A stretch of DNA of 6,717 nt from Bacteroidales bacterium (GTDB lineage Bacteria; Bacteroidota; Bacteroidia; Bacteroidales; JAAUTT01): contig JANXXY010000396.1 in assembly GCA_025350365.1 (NCBI GenBank), positions 1 to 6,717 on the forward strand, written 5' to 3'. The notes beneath the pieces were generated by a model. The model was not told the origin of the DNA and made no database searches. It worked only from the letters and a program-made list of their open reading frames with translations. Of the stretch, positions 1 to 6,585 are shown in pieces. Numbering within the stretch: the stretch's first letter is position 1; every line of letters starts with the position of its first letter. Position numbers and translations under genes: made by a program.

Positions 1-130
1 TTTACTTCTATTTACTTCTATTTACTTCTATTTACTTCTATTTACTTCTATTTACTTCTATTTACTTCTATTTACTTCTATTTACTTCTATTTACTTCTA
101 TTTACTTCTATTTAGTTCAATCTATTTCTA
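1..130. repeat. 10-bp tandem repeat array (TTTACTTCTA, at least 11 exact copies), cut by the window edge
   Basis: Positions 1-110 are eleven identical, uninterrupted copies of TTTACTTCTA. Positions 111-120 and 121-130 are diverged copies with 8 of 10 matches each, and the pattern is lost by about 131. The array begins at base 1, so its true length is unknown. It lies just past the stop codon (138-140) of the minus-strand lipoprotein gene, so read-through transcripts would carry it as TAGAAGTAAA units. On the minus strand all frames are closed by stops. On the plus strand the repeat is open (30-bp peptide period) but no start codon is visible, so I treat it as non-coding. The perfect identity of the copies suggests recent expansion by replication slippage. 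It does not look like CRISPR, because there are no spacers. Confidence 0.97.
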
Positions 131-137
131 TTAATCC

Positions 138-1421
138 TTATTCTTCAATGCTGTAGACTTTCCCCTTTCTCCACGAATCAATGGCGGTTCGCCAGAAAGG
201 GCTATAGGAATCGTTGCGAATCATGATGTAATGGTTTTCACTATAAGGCGTTGCTATTTTATTGAAGGTGATGCTCAGGTTGGTAGCATCTTGCCGAACA
301 TAATATTCCCATATTTCATTGGTAGCTTCTTTTTTAATATAACTCGGTGGCCCGAATATCATATAAATCATTCCCCTATCGGTTTTCCATCCTTCCTTAT
401 AACTTGTAAAATATTGATTGGCATAGGTCATACGGGTATAGTAAATTCGTATTAATTCTCTTGTTATTTCCGGGTTTCCATTTAAACCTAACCAATAATT
501 ATCAACTGTAAGCTTATACTTATCATTGCTTTGCAATTTTCGGAATTCCTCTGAGGTTGTAATAAATTCCAATGGTGGTATCATCGCCTGAGCGCCTTTT
601 ATTTTAGGGTAATTCTCTCCATAATTGGCAAGCAATAATCCTTCCTTTTGGGTTGTATCGGTTTGTACGAAATAGAAACCCTTGTATGTTAGTAAAAAAG
701 CTTGTTGAGGATTATAGTCAAAAACCCAAAGGCTATCGGCCTTAAATTTAAACGTTGGTTCTACAGCAACAGAGAATGGCGGTAAAGGAAGAGGTGTATT
801 ATCCTTGTGGTATTTAACGAAAAGTTTTTTTGTATTTGTTAGGTTGGCCATAATATGTATGGGTTCGTCGGTATTCAGATAGGACCGAAACAATGGTGCA
901 TCGTTGGGATGAGTTAATATTTTGAAGTTTTGAGAGGAAAAGCGAGTCATTTTATTCACCGTTATCATGTTCTGCTGATAGGTATTGTGGATAATATCTG
1001 ATAATGATATCCGCAGTGAATATATTTTCCCGGGAATGGCTTTTACCGATATTGATGTTACAATAACACGCTTACCATTTTGTTTGTCGAATTTTCGTAT
1101 ATATGAGGCGCTGTCGGCTATTTTCTTGTTGGCCGGGTCGGTGGTAATGTCGAAGAGTTGGTATTGTATTTTAACTTTTGCCTGCATCGCATTTTCGGGG
1201 TTTGCCTGATTGAATAACAATTCATCGGTATTTAACCTGATAAGCAATTGAGATGCAGTGTCGCTATGGTGAAAAACCACATATTCAGGATGAATAAATC
1301 CCGATCCTGGTGTATATAAATACGACTGATTTTGTTGCTGTACAACATTGCGCTTGCTGGCACATGAGTATCCCAGAATTACCAGCAATAGACAAAAGCC
1401 CAAAACTTTGAATGATCGCAT
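138..1421 (-). CDS. GWxTD domain-containing lipoprotein
   Basis: A 427-residue protein with a lipoprotein signal: basic start (MRSFK), hydrophobic stretch at about residues 6-17, and a candidate lipid-attachment Cys at residue 20 in LGYSC. The lipobox is loose, with Leu at -4 and Gly at -3. The residues after the Cys (ASKR) are not acidic, so there is no obvious Bacteroidota surface-export signal and a periplasm-facing anchor is likelier. The middle (about 45-300) looks beta-rich and I do not recognise a named domain in it. The C-terminal part carries the GWxTD hallmark at 344-348 (GWKTD), followed by a GMIYMIFGPP stretch at 350-359 and WEYY at 371-374. The family is known mainly from Bacteroidota and related phyla and has no established biochemical role. 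The gene starts 33 bp after the ABC-F stop, with no clear promoter between them, so co-transcription is likely. Family assignment is firm; function is unknown. Confidence 0.9.
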   Translation of the reverse strand: MRSFKVLGFCLLLVILGYSCASKRNVVQQQNQSYLYTPGSGFIHPEYVVFHHSDTASQLLIRLNTDELLFNQANPENAMQAKVKIQYQLFDITTDPANKKIADSASYIRKFDKQNGKRVIVTSISVKAIPGKIYSLRISLSDIIHNTYQQNMITVNKMTRFSSQNFKILTHPNDAPLFRSYLNTDEPIHIMANLTNTKKLFVKYHKDNTPLPLPPFSVAVEPTFKFKADSLWVFDYNPQQAFLLTYKGFYFVQTDTTQKEGLLLANYGENYPKIKGAQAMIPPLEFITTSEEFRKLQSNDKYKLTVDNYWLGLNGNPEITRELIRIYYTRMTYANQYFTSYKEGWKTDRGMIYMIFGPPSYIKKEATNEIWEYYVRQDATNLSITFNKIATPYSENHYIMIRNDSYSPFWRTAIDSWRKGKVYSIEE

Positions 1422-1454
1422 GTAGGGTTATTTTTTGAAATCGGAGTAAATTTA

Positions 1455-3401
1455 CTAAAATCTTTGTTCTTTTAATTGCTCAAGTTCGGTATTCAATCGT
1501 TCCCAGGTCGACATTTCTTTTTCAAGCAACTTTTCTATTTCACCATGTCGATTGTAAAGTTTTACCCCGGAGCTTTTTTCAATGTGATCGGGATTGGCAA
1601 GCAATGAAGTGATTTCTTCCAATTCTTTCTCAAGCGATTCTATTTTTTGTTCGGAAGCAACAACCTGCTGGCTTGCCTTTCGAATAATTTTGTCCATCTC
1701 TTTCTTCTCAAGATAATCCTGTTTGATGGCCGATGGTTGTTTCGACACAGAATCGATGACAGGTTTTACTTTCCGTTCCAGCTCAACCAAGTTTTCAAGT
1801 TTGCGTTTCTGGAGAAATTCATAAATACCACCCAGATGCTCTTTTATTTTATGATTTTTAAATTCATATACCTTATTGACTAATCCATTGAGAAATTCAC
1901 GATCATGAGAAACCAGAATTAACGTGCCATCGAAAGCCGCCAATGCTTGCTTTAATATATCTTTCGAACGCATATCGAGGTGATTGGTTGGCTCATCAAG
2001 CACCAACAGATTTACAGGTTGCAACATAAGCTTTACCATGGCAAGCCTTGAACGCTCACCTCCTGAAAGAACTTTTACTTTTTTATCCACATCGCCGCCA
2101 CGAAACAGGAAAGCGCCCAGCAAATCGCGAATTTTAGTACGAATGTCGCCAACAGCCACCTTATCGATGGTCTCAAGCACGGTAATGTTTTCATCCATCA
2201 GCTCATCCTGATTTTGGGCGAAGTAACCAATGGAAACATTATGCCCTAGCTTCATATCTCCTTCATAATCAACTTCTCCCATCACAATTTTAGAAAAAGT
2301 AGATTTGCCCTCTCCATTTTTGCCTACAAAAGCTATTTTTTCGCCGCGTTCAATTACAATGTCCACATCGTCGAGAACTGTTTTGTAACCATATTTTTTG
2401 GTTACACCCCTGGCATTAACAACTACAGTACCGGAGCGCGGCGCTGGCGGGAACTTAATATTTATGGCGGACATATCTTCTTCATCCACCTCAATACGAT
2501 CTATTTTATCGAGTTGTTTGATCCGGCTTTGAACCTGAACTGCTTTAGTTGCTTTGTATCTGAATCGTGAGATAAAATCTTCGGTTTCTCCAATTAATTT
2601 TTGCTGGTTGCGGTATGCCGACATCTGTTGTTCGCGTCTTTCTCTTCGAAGTTCAACATATTCGGAGTAGGCTGCTTTGTAATTATATATCCTACCCAAC
2701 GATATTTCAATCGTGCGGTTGGTAAGGTTATCGAGAAAAGCTTTATCGTGAGATATTATGACGGCCGCACCACTGAAATCTCTGATATAGTTTTCGAGCC
2801 AAGTGATGGATTCGATGTCGAGGTGATTTGTAGGCTCGTCGAGCAGAAGCACGTTAGGGTGGCGGAGGAGAATTTTTGCAAGTTCAATACGCATACGCCA
2901 GCCTCCGCTGAATTCATTTGTCTGCCTGAGAAAATCGCTTTGCGAAAAGCCAAGTCCAAGAACTGTTTGTTCGAGCGATTCGTCGATATTGGCGCCGCCC
3001 AGTATATGAAAACGATCGCTTAGATCGGATATTTCGTGTATCAGATCAAGATATTCCTGACTTTCGTAATCTTCGCGATAAGTGAGGGTACGGTTAAGAT
3101 GTTGAATCCGTTTGTCCATTTCGAGAACTTCAGAGAAGGCAGTGCGGGCTTCGTCGAGAACTGTCTTGCCATCCTGATGAATCATCTGTTGAGGCAGGTA
3201 CCCAATCTTAGCATCTTCAGGAATCACTACCTCACCGGAGGAAGGTTGCTGTAAACCACACAAAATTTTAAGCATGGTTGATTTTCCGGCTCCGTTTTTT
3301 CCCACCAAACCAATTCTGTCCTTCGGATTTACCAGAAACGAAACATCCTTAAACAAGTTAAACCCACCAAACTGAACCGTTAACTGATTGACTGAAATCA
3401 T
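1455..3401 (-). CDS. ABC-F family ATPase (ribosome-associated, YheS/YdiF/Uup-like)
   Basis: A 648-residue protein with two ABC ATPase domains and no membrane segments, the ABC-F plan. Domain 1 has Walker A GKNGAGKST (34-42), signature FSGGW (164-168), Walker B ending DEPTNHLD (188-195) and H-loop His218. An interdomain linker at about 230-310 is rich in Arg and Lys and includes RFRYKATKAVQVQSR (279-293), the region that reaches the P-site tRNA in studied ABC-F proteins. Domain 2 has Walker A GKNGEGKST (360-368), signature LSGGE (445-449), Walker B ending DEPTNHLD (469-476) and H-loop His499. Both catalytic Glu residues (189, 470) are present. The C-terminal 90 or so residues are charged and coiled-coil-like, as in Uup and YdiF. 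The FSGGW signature resembles YheS/YdiF more than EttA. ABC-F members act on stalled or initiating ribosomes, and some protect against antibiotics. Nothing here specifically points to resistance; a housekeeping role is my inference. It has its own promoter and likely leads the lipoprotein gene. Confidence 0.95.
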   Translation of the reverse strand: MISVNQLTVQFGGFNLFKDVSFLVNPKDRIGLVGKNGAGKSTMLKILCGLQQPSSGEVVIPEDAKIGYLPQQMIHQDGKTVLDEARTAFSEVLEMDKRIQHLNRTLTYREDYESQEYLDLIHEISDLSDRFHILGGANIDESLEQTVLGLGFSQSDFLRQTNEFSGGWRMRIELAKILLRHPNVLLLDEPTNHLDIESITWLENYIRDFSGAAVIISHDKAFLDNLTNRTIEISLGRIYNYKAAYSEYVELRRERREQQMSAYRNQQKLIGETEDFISRFRYKATKAVQVQSRIKQLDKIDRIEVDEEDMSAINIKFPPAPRSGTVVVNARGVTKKYGYKTVLDDVDIVIERGEKIAFVGKNGEGKSTFSKIVMGEVDYEGDMKLGHNVSIGYFAQNQDELMDENITVLETIDKVAVGDIRTKIRDLLGAFLFRGGDVDKKVKVLSGGERSRLAMVKLMLQPVNLLVLDEPTNHLDMRSKDILKQALAAFDGTLILVSHDREFLNGLVNKVYEFKNHKIKEHLGGIYEFLQKRKLENLVELERKVKPVIDSVSKQPSAIKQDYLEKKEMDKIIRKASQQVVASEQKIESLEKELEEITSLLANPDHIEKSSGVKLYNRHGEIEKLLEKEMSTWERLNTELEQLKEQRF

Positions 3402-3426
3402 GATAAATAAACAAATTTTGAGAGGA

Positions 3427-3459
3427 CAAAACTACATGAATTTTTCCGGATTTGCCAAA
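3427..3459 (-). promoter_or_regulatory. Bacteroidota-type promoter for the ABC-F gene
   Basis: On the minus strand the -7 box TAGTTTTG (3434-3427) matches the Bacteroidota consensus TAnnTTTG at every fixed position. A TTTG -33 element (3459-3456) lies upstream with a 21-bp spacer. Transcription would begin near 3420, giving a leader of about 20 nt before the ATG at 3401. It lies in the 76-bp gap after yhcH, so the ABC-F gene can be transcribed independently of yhcH. Confidence 0.7.
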
Positions 3460-3477
3460 AACCCAATACCCTTAATT

Positions 3478-3927
3478 TTAGAGCCTCACTTTTATTACCA
3501 CTTTTTTCACTTTCATTTTTTCGTCAACTGCAACTCCCGGTAAATGAGCGTCACTTGGAAAAAGAACAGCAAAATTTCCAGGGCGTAAAATCACATAATC
3601 GCCTTTGCCATCGTAAAACTCAATGTCTTTTTCGGGGTTGTAAGGTGTGTTCACCTGCATACCTTTTGGTGTGGCAACACCTATTTTTTCTTCGCCCGAA
3701 ATCAGAATCTGAATGTCGGCATATTTCTGATGAGCTTCCCATTTAGTGTCGTCGGCTTCTTTTGTTTCGTATTCGCTAACCACCGCAAAAATATCGTCTT
3801 CTACAATCGTGTGACGGCCAATATCGAGGCGTGCCAAATCGTAATTGTTAATGTAACTTAAAGCCACAGCCAGCCTTATATTTATTGCGGCATATAACCT
3901 TGAATTTGCAAGTTGATCAATAATCAT
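3478..3927 (-). CDS. YhcH/YjgK/YiaL (DUF386) family protein
   Basis: A 149-residue soluble protein, the usual length for this family, which includes E. coli YhcH, TabA (YjgK), YiaL and EbgC. The family fold is a cupin-like beta-barrel with a bound metal. The recognisable core is WEAHQKYADIQ at 63-73, with likely metal ligands Glu64, His66 and Asp71. A later PSDAHLPG segment (124-131) supplies His128, and a KKVVIKV strand (141-147) closes the protein. All four expected ligand positions are filled, so the site looks intact. Relatives are linked to sialic-acid or sugar catabolism (YhcH), to evolved beta-galactosidase (EbgC) and to biofilm/toxin-antitoxin phenotypes (TabA). No sugar-catabolism gene is nearby, so the substrate cannot be deduced. 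It diverges from era across 106 bp and has its own -7 box. The start MIIDQL fits the family and sits about 22 bp after that box. Confidence 0.9.
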   Translation of the reverse strand: MIIDQLANSRLYAAINIRLAVALSYINNYDLARLDIGRHTIVEDDIFAVVSEYETKEADDTKWEAHQKYADIQILISGEEKIGVATPKGMQVNTPYNPEKDIEFYDGKGDYVILRPGNFAVLFPSDAHLPGVAVDEKMKVKKVVIKVRL

Positions 3928-3949
3928 AATATTCCATAGTTTTATTTTT

Positions 3950-3957
3950 CAAAGATA
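3950..3957 (-). promoter_or_regulatory. Candidate -7 box for the yhcH-like gene
   Basis: TATCTTTG on the minus strand fits TAnnTTTG exactly. It ends 22 bp before the ATG at 3927, implying a leader of roughly 15-20 nt. I see no convincing TTTG at the proper upstream distance, only a T-run (3978-3973), so the -33 half is unsupported. Confidence 0.5.
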
Positions 3958-4006
3958 TAGAAATTGACGAGGAAAAAACGGATAGAACATCTTCAAATTA
4001 TTGTCT

Positions 4007-4014
4007 TATCTTTG
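4007..4014 (+). promoter_or_regulatory. Candidate -7 box for era
   Basis: TATCTTTG on the plus strand fits the Bacteroidota -7 consensus TAnnTTTG and ends 19 bp before the era ATG at 4034. The same 8-mer occurs on the opposite strand at 3957-3950, so the region carries two outward-facing boxes about 50 bp apart. No clear TTTG lies 19-21 bp upstream. Confidence 0.55.
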
Positions 4015-4033
4015 TGCGGTTAATTAAATAGAA

Positions 4034-4915
4034 ATGACGCATAAATCGGGCTTTGTAAATATAATTGGTAATCCAAACGTAGGTAAATCGACGTTATTAA
4101 ATGTTTTGTTAGGAGAAAGACTTTCCATTGTTACTTCAAAAGCCCAAACCACACGCCACCGAATACTCGGAATTGTTAATACCGATGAATATCAGATAGT
4201 TTACTCTGATACTCCCGGAATATTGAAGCCTCACTATAAAATGCACGAAGCCATGATGAGTTTCGTAAAAACAGCTATTGACGATGCTGACGTGTTGCTT
4301 TATGTAACCGATGTGGTGGAGACAATGGATAAAAATATTGAATATATCGAAAAGGTAAATAAAAGCGAAGCACCTGTGCTTTTGGTCATCAATAAAATTG
4401 ATCTCTGCAAAGATAATGAACTCGAAGCATTGATTGTCAGATGGAAAGAACTAATGCCGCGAGCCGAAGTTATTCCGGTATCGGCGCTAAAAAAGTTTAA
4501 TATAGAAACTGTCTTCTCACGCATTTTGGAACAACTAAAGGAAGGACCCGCTTATTACGATAAGGACGCTCTTACCGATAAATCAGAACGTTTTTTCGTA
4601 TCCGAAATCATCCGCGAAAAAATATTTTCCAATTACCAGAAAGAAATACCATATTCGGTAGAAGTGGGTGTTGAACTTTTTAAAGAGGACGATACCATGA
4701 TTAATATAAAGGCAGTAATTATTTGCTCTCGCGAAACACAAAAAGGGATTCTTATAGGAAAAGGAGGTTTGGCTTTGAAAAAAGTTGGTAGCCAGGCTCG
4801 TTTTGATATTGAAAAGTTTTTTGGCAAAAAGGTCTTTCTCGAAATGTTTGTAAAAGTAATGAAGGATTGGCGTGACAGTGATCGTCTCCTGAAAGAGTTT
4901 GGGTATAATATGTAA
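4034..4915 (+). CDS. era: GTPase Era (30S ribosomal subunit assembly)
   Basis: A 293-residue protein, normal Era length. The GTPase domain has G1 GNPNVGKST (12-20), G2 around TT 39-40, G3 DTPG (59-62), G4 NKID (120-123) and G5 SAL (150-152). A C-terminal KH domain follows at about 205-285, with the RNA-binding loop GKGG at 242-245 inside QKGILIGKGGLALKK. Era binds the 3' end of 16S rRNA through the KH domain and couples GTP hydrolysis to maturation of the small subunit, often in contact with the inner membrane. All nucleotide-binding motifs are intact. The start is supported by family length and the upstream -7 box; a TAA lies just upstream of the ATG. Together with der downstream it forms a tandem pair of ribosome-assembly GTPases in the same orientation, an arrangement I recall from other Bacteroidota. 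Confidence 0.97.
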   Translation: MTHKSGFVNIIGNPNVGKSTLLNVLLGERLSIVTSKAQTTRHRILGIVNTDEYQIVYSDTPGILKPHYKMHEAMMSFVKTAIDDADVLLYVTDVVETMDKNIEYIEKVNKSEAPVLLVINKIDLCKDNELEALIVRWKELMPRAEVIPVSALKKFNIETVFSRILEQLKEGPAYYDKDALTDKSERFFVSEIIREKIFSNYQKEIPYSVEVGVELFKEDDTMINIKAVIICSRETQKGILIGKGGLALKKVGSQARFDIEKFFGKKVFLEMFVKVMKDWRDSDRLLKEFGYNM

Positions 4916-4972
4916 GGGAATCATAAGTATGATGTTAGAGGAAGGACTTACCAATAACTATTATTCTTGAAA

Positions 4973-5004
4973 TATAAAATATAAAATCAAAAATATAAAA
5001 TCAA
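4973..5004 (+). repeat. Short AT-rich direct repeat in the era-der gap
   Basis: TATAAAATCAA occurs at 4980-4990 and again at 4994-5004 (14-bp period), with a further partial copy TATAAAAT at 4973-4980. The last copy ends 3 bp before the der ATG at 5008. The stretch is nearly free of G and C and would leave the start site unstructured, which suits Bacteroidota translation starts that lack Shine-Dalgarno pairing. It may simply be low-complexity leader sequence. Confidence 0.6.
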
Positions 5005-5007
5005 TAG

Positions 5008-6315
5008 ATGAGTAATATAGTAGCAATTGTAGGACGTCCGAACGTTGGTAAATCAACACTTTTTAACCGCTTAACCGGACGGAAAGATGCGATTGTGGAT
5101 GAAATTTCAGGCGTAACACGCGATAGGCATTATGGTCTGGTAGAATGGCAGGGACGCGAGTTCACTGTAATTGACACAGGTGGGTATGTAACCAACTCTG
5201 ATGATGTATTCGAAGAAGAAATTCGCAAACAAGTGATTCTGGCCATCGACGAGGCCGATGTGATCCTATTTTTAGTAGATGTTTATAATGGCATCACCGA
5301 TCTTGACGAGGGTGTTACGGCGATTCTCCGCCGTAGTCGCAAAAAAGTAATTCTCGTCGTAAATAAAGTAGATAATCTGGAACGTCAGTACGATTCACAA
5401 GTTTTCTACAAACTTGGGTTAGGTGAATTTTTTACCATATCCTCGATGAGTGGCAGTGGTAGTGGTGATTTACTCGATAAAGTTATTGAATTTTTACCTC
5501 CCGAACCTTCCCGGGAAGACGATGCCGGTGTACCCCGTATTGCCATCGTTGGGCGTCCAAATGTAGGGAAATCATCATTGGTAAATGCTCTGTTGGGCGA
5601 GGAGAGGAACATTGTTACTCCTATTGCCGGAACAACCCGCGACTCCATTCATACACGCTACCGGAAATTTAACCACGACTTTTACATCATTGATACGGCG
5701 GGTGTGCGTAAGAAGACAAAGGTGGAAGAAGATCTTGAGTTCTATTCGGTGATGCGTGCGATACGATCCATTGAGGATTCGGATGTGTGTTTGCTTCTTC
5801 TTGATGCAACACGTGGTATTGAAGCCCAGGATTTGAATATCTTTCATCTTATTCAGAAGAACAGGAAAGGAATTGTAATCCTGGTAAATAAATGGGATTT
5901 AATCGAAAAAGATACGAATTCAACCAAAGAGTATGAAAAGAGGATCCTTGAGCGGATTGCTCCTTATACTGATATTCCAATTATTTTTACATCAACCATC
6001 ACCAAACAACGGTTACAAAAAGTACTCGATACCGCGGTGGAAGTGGCCCAGAACCGCAAACAACGTATCACAACCTCGAAATTGAACGATTTGATGCTTC
6101 AAGAGATTGAGAAAAATCCTCCCCCGGCGCTTAAAGGTAAATATGTGAAGATTAAGTATGTTACGCAATTACCGACGGGTACTCCACAGTTTGCATTCTT
6201 CTGCAACCAGCCGCAATATGTGAAAGATCCCTATAAACGATTTATTGAAAATCGTATGCGCGAGCATTTTAACTTTACAGGTGTGCCTATTCAAATATAT
6301 TTTAGGGAGAAATAG
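5008..6315 (+). CDS. der: GTPase Der / EngA (50S ribosomal subunit assembly)
   Basis: A 435-residue protein with two GTPase domains in tandem, the unique Der layout. Domain 1 has GRPNVGKST (9-17), DTGG (56-59) and NKVD (119-122). Domain 2 has GRPNVGKSS (182-190), DTAG (229-232) and NKWD (294-297). A C-terminal KH-like domain (about 350-435) includes the typical KIKYVTQ stretch at 381-387. Der binds the large subunit and is needed for late 50S assembly. All nucleotide-binding motifs are intact. The usual Ser-Ala of the G5 region appears as SSMSGSGSG (145-153) in domain 1 and as TSTITKQR (328-335) in domain 2; the G5 motif is poorly conserved, so I do not read this as loss of function. The gene follows era by 92 bp. 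A weak -7-like TATTCTTG (4962-4969) lies in the gap, but co-transcription with era is equally plausible. Confidence 0.97.
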   Translation: MSNIVAIVGRPNVGKSTLFNRLTGRKDAIVDEISGVTRDRHYGLVEWQGREFTVIDTGGYVTNSDDVFEEEIRKQVILAIDEADVILFLVDVYNGITDLDEGVTAILRRSRKKVILVVNKVDNLERQYDSQVFYKLGLGEFFTISSMSGSGSGDLLDKVIEFLPPEPSREDDAGVPRIAIVGRPNVGKSSLVNALLGEERNIVTPIAGTTRDSIHTRYRKFNHDFYIIDTAGVRKKTKVEEDLEFYSVMRAIRSIEDSDVCLLLLDATRGIEAQDLNIFHLIQKNRKGIVILVNKWDLIEKDTNSTKEYEKRILERIAPYTDIPIIFTSTITKQRLQKVLDTAVEVAQNRKQRITTSKLNDLMLQEIEKNPPPALKGKYVKIKYVTQLPTGTPQFAFFCNQPQYVKDPYKRFIENRMREHFNFTGVPIQIYFREK

Positions 6316-6374
6316 AGAAGGGAATATCAATTTCCAACCGGTTTTTTTATCTTATATCTAACGTCAGTTCGATT

Positions 6375-6405
6375 TAAGCAAGTTTTTCTTATAAGGCTTA
6401 TTTTT
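6375..6405 (+). terminator. Weak candidate terminator downstream of der
   Basis: TAAGC (6375-6379) plus AAG (6380-6382) can pair with CTT (6388-6390) and GCTTA (6396-6400) around a TTTTT loop, with a 5-nt bulge (ATAAG) on the 3' side. A run of five T follows (6401-6405). It starts 60 bp after the der stop. The bulge and AT-rich stem make it weak, and it overlaps the edge of the IS982 remnant, so it could be chance. Confidence 0.25.
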
Positions 6406-6585
6406 GAATTCTCTATGTTTTTTCTCTACGGATATGACATGCTCTTAAAGGCGTTGAGTCAATAAAAGATAAGCCGGTGCATTTAATTAATAGCCAGGCT
6501 TTAAAATATGGACAATGGCATTGTAATACAGGTGTGCCATGTTATTTAAATATTATGTGTAATATCCAATTTTAAAAGTTACCCA
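6400..6585 (-). pseudogene. Decayed IS982-family transposase fragment
   Basis: On the minus strand, 6481-6419 reads CTG, then LSFIDSTPLRACHIRREK, which matches the IS982 transposase core of the type G(I/L)SFIDSTPLRVC. The Asp of IDST is probably the first catalytic residue. The fragment is broken in several ways. Shortly after RREK the frame meets TAG (6415-6413). Dropping one A from the poly-A run there restores HREFK, close to the family's HKVFK. Upstream, AWLLIK continues the core frame, while the preceding NAIVHILK lies in another frame, implying a second frameshift near 6500. Farther upstream, TFKIGYYT (about 6579-6556), then a TAA and YLNN, loosely resembles the family's TFKHYY segment. 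Only the middle of a roughly 300-residue transposase is recognisable. I saw no terminal inverted repeats or target-site duplication. The core match is strong; the outer limits are approximate. Confidence 0.75.

Noticed and set aside
1..130. Possible CRISPR array
   Set aside because: The units are contiguous with no unique spacers and are only 10 bp long; no cas genes are present.
1..132. Plus-strand open frame through the tandem repeat with peptide period FTSIYFYLLL
   Set aside because: It has no start codon in the window and ends at TAA near 130-132. The peptide is simply what a 10-bp repeat gives when its period is not a multiple of three.
1446..1455. Perfect palindrome GTAAATTTAC between the ABC-F and lipoprotein genes
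   Set aside because: It is a 10-bp AT-rich palindrome without a second site or a known regulator; expected by chance in DNA of this composition.
2601..3023. A 140-codon open frame on the plus strand, antisense to the ABC-F gene
   Set aside because: It lies wholly inside a clearly conserved gene on the other strand, its peptide resembles no family I know, and there is no promoter or start context. It is a shadow frame.
1455..3401. Reading the ABC-F protein as an antibiotic-resistance determinant
   Set aside because: Nothing in the sequence or neighbours indicates this. The context is housekeeping, and the linker alone cannot be used by eye to assign drug protection.
3478..3927. Reading the YhcH-type gene as part of a toxin-antitoxin system because of the TabA name
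   Set aside because: No toxin or antitoxin gene is adjacent; only the fold and metal-site residues support the family assignment.
6321..6348. Possible terminator right after der (GGAA/TTCC, then AACCGG and a T-run)
   Set aside because: The stem is only 4 bp, it is separated from the T-run, and AACCGGTT is a palindrome with no room for a loop. The structure at 6375-6405 is a slightly better, still weak, candidate.
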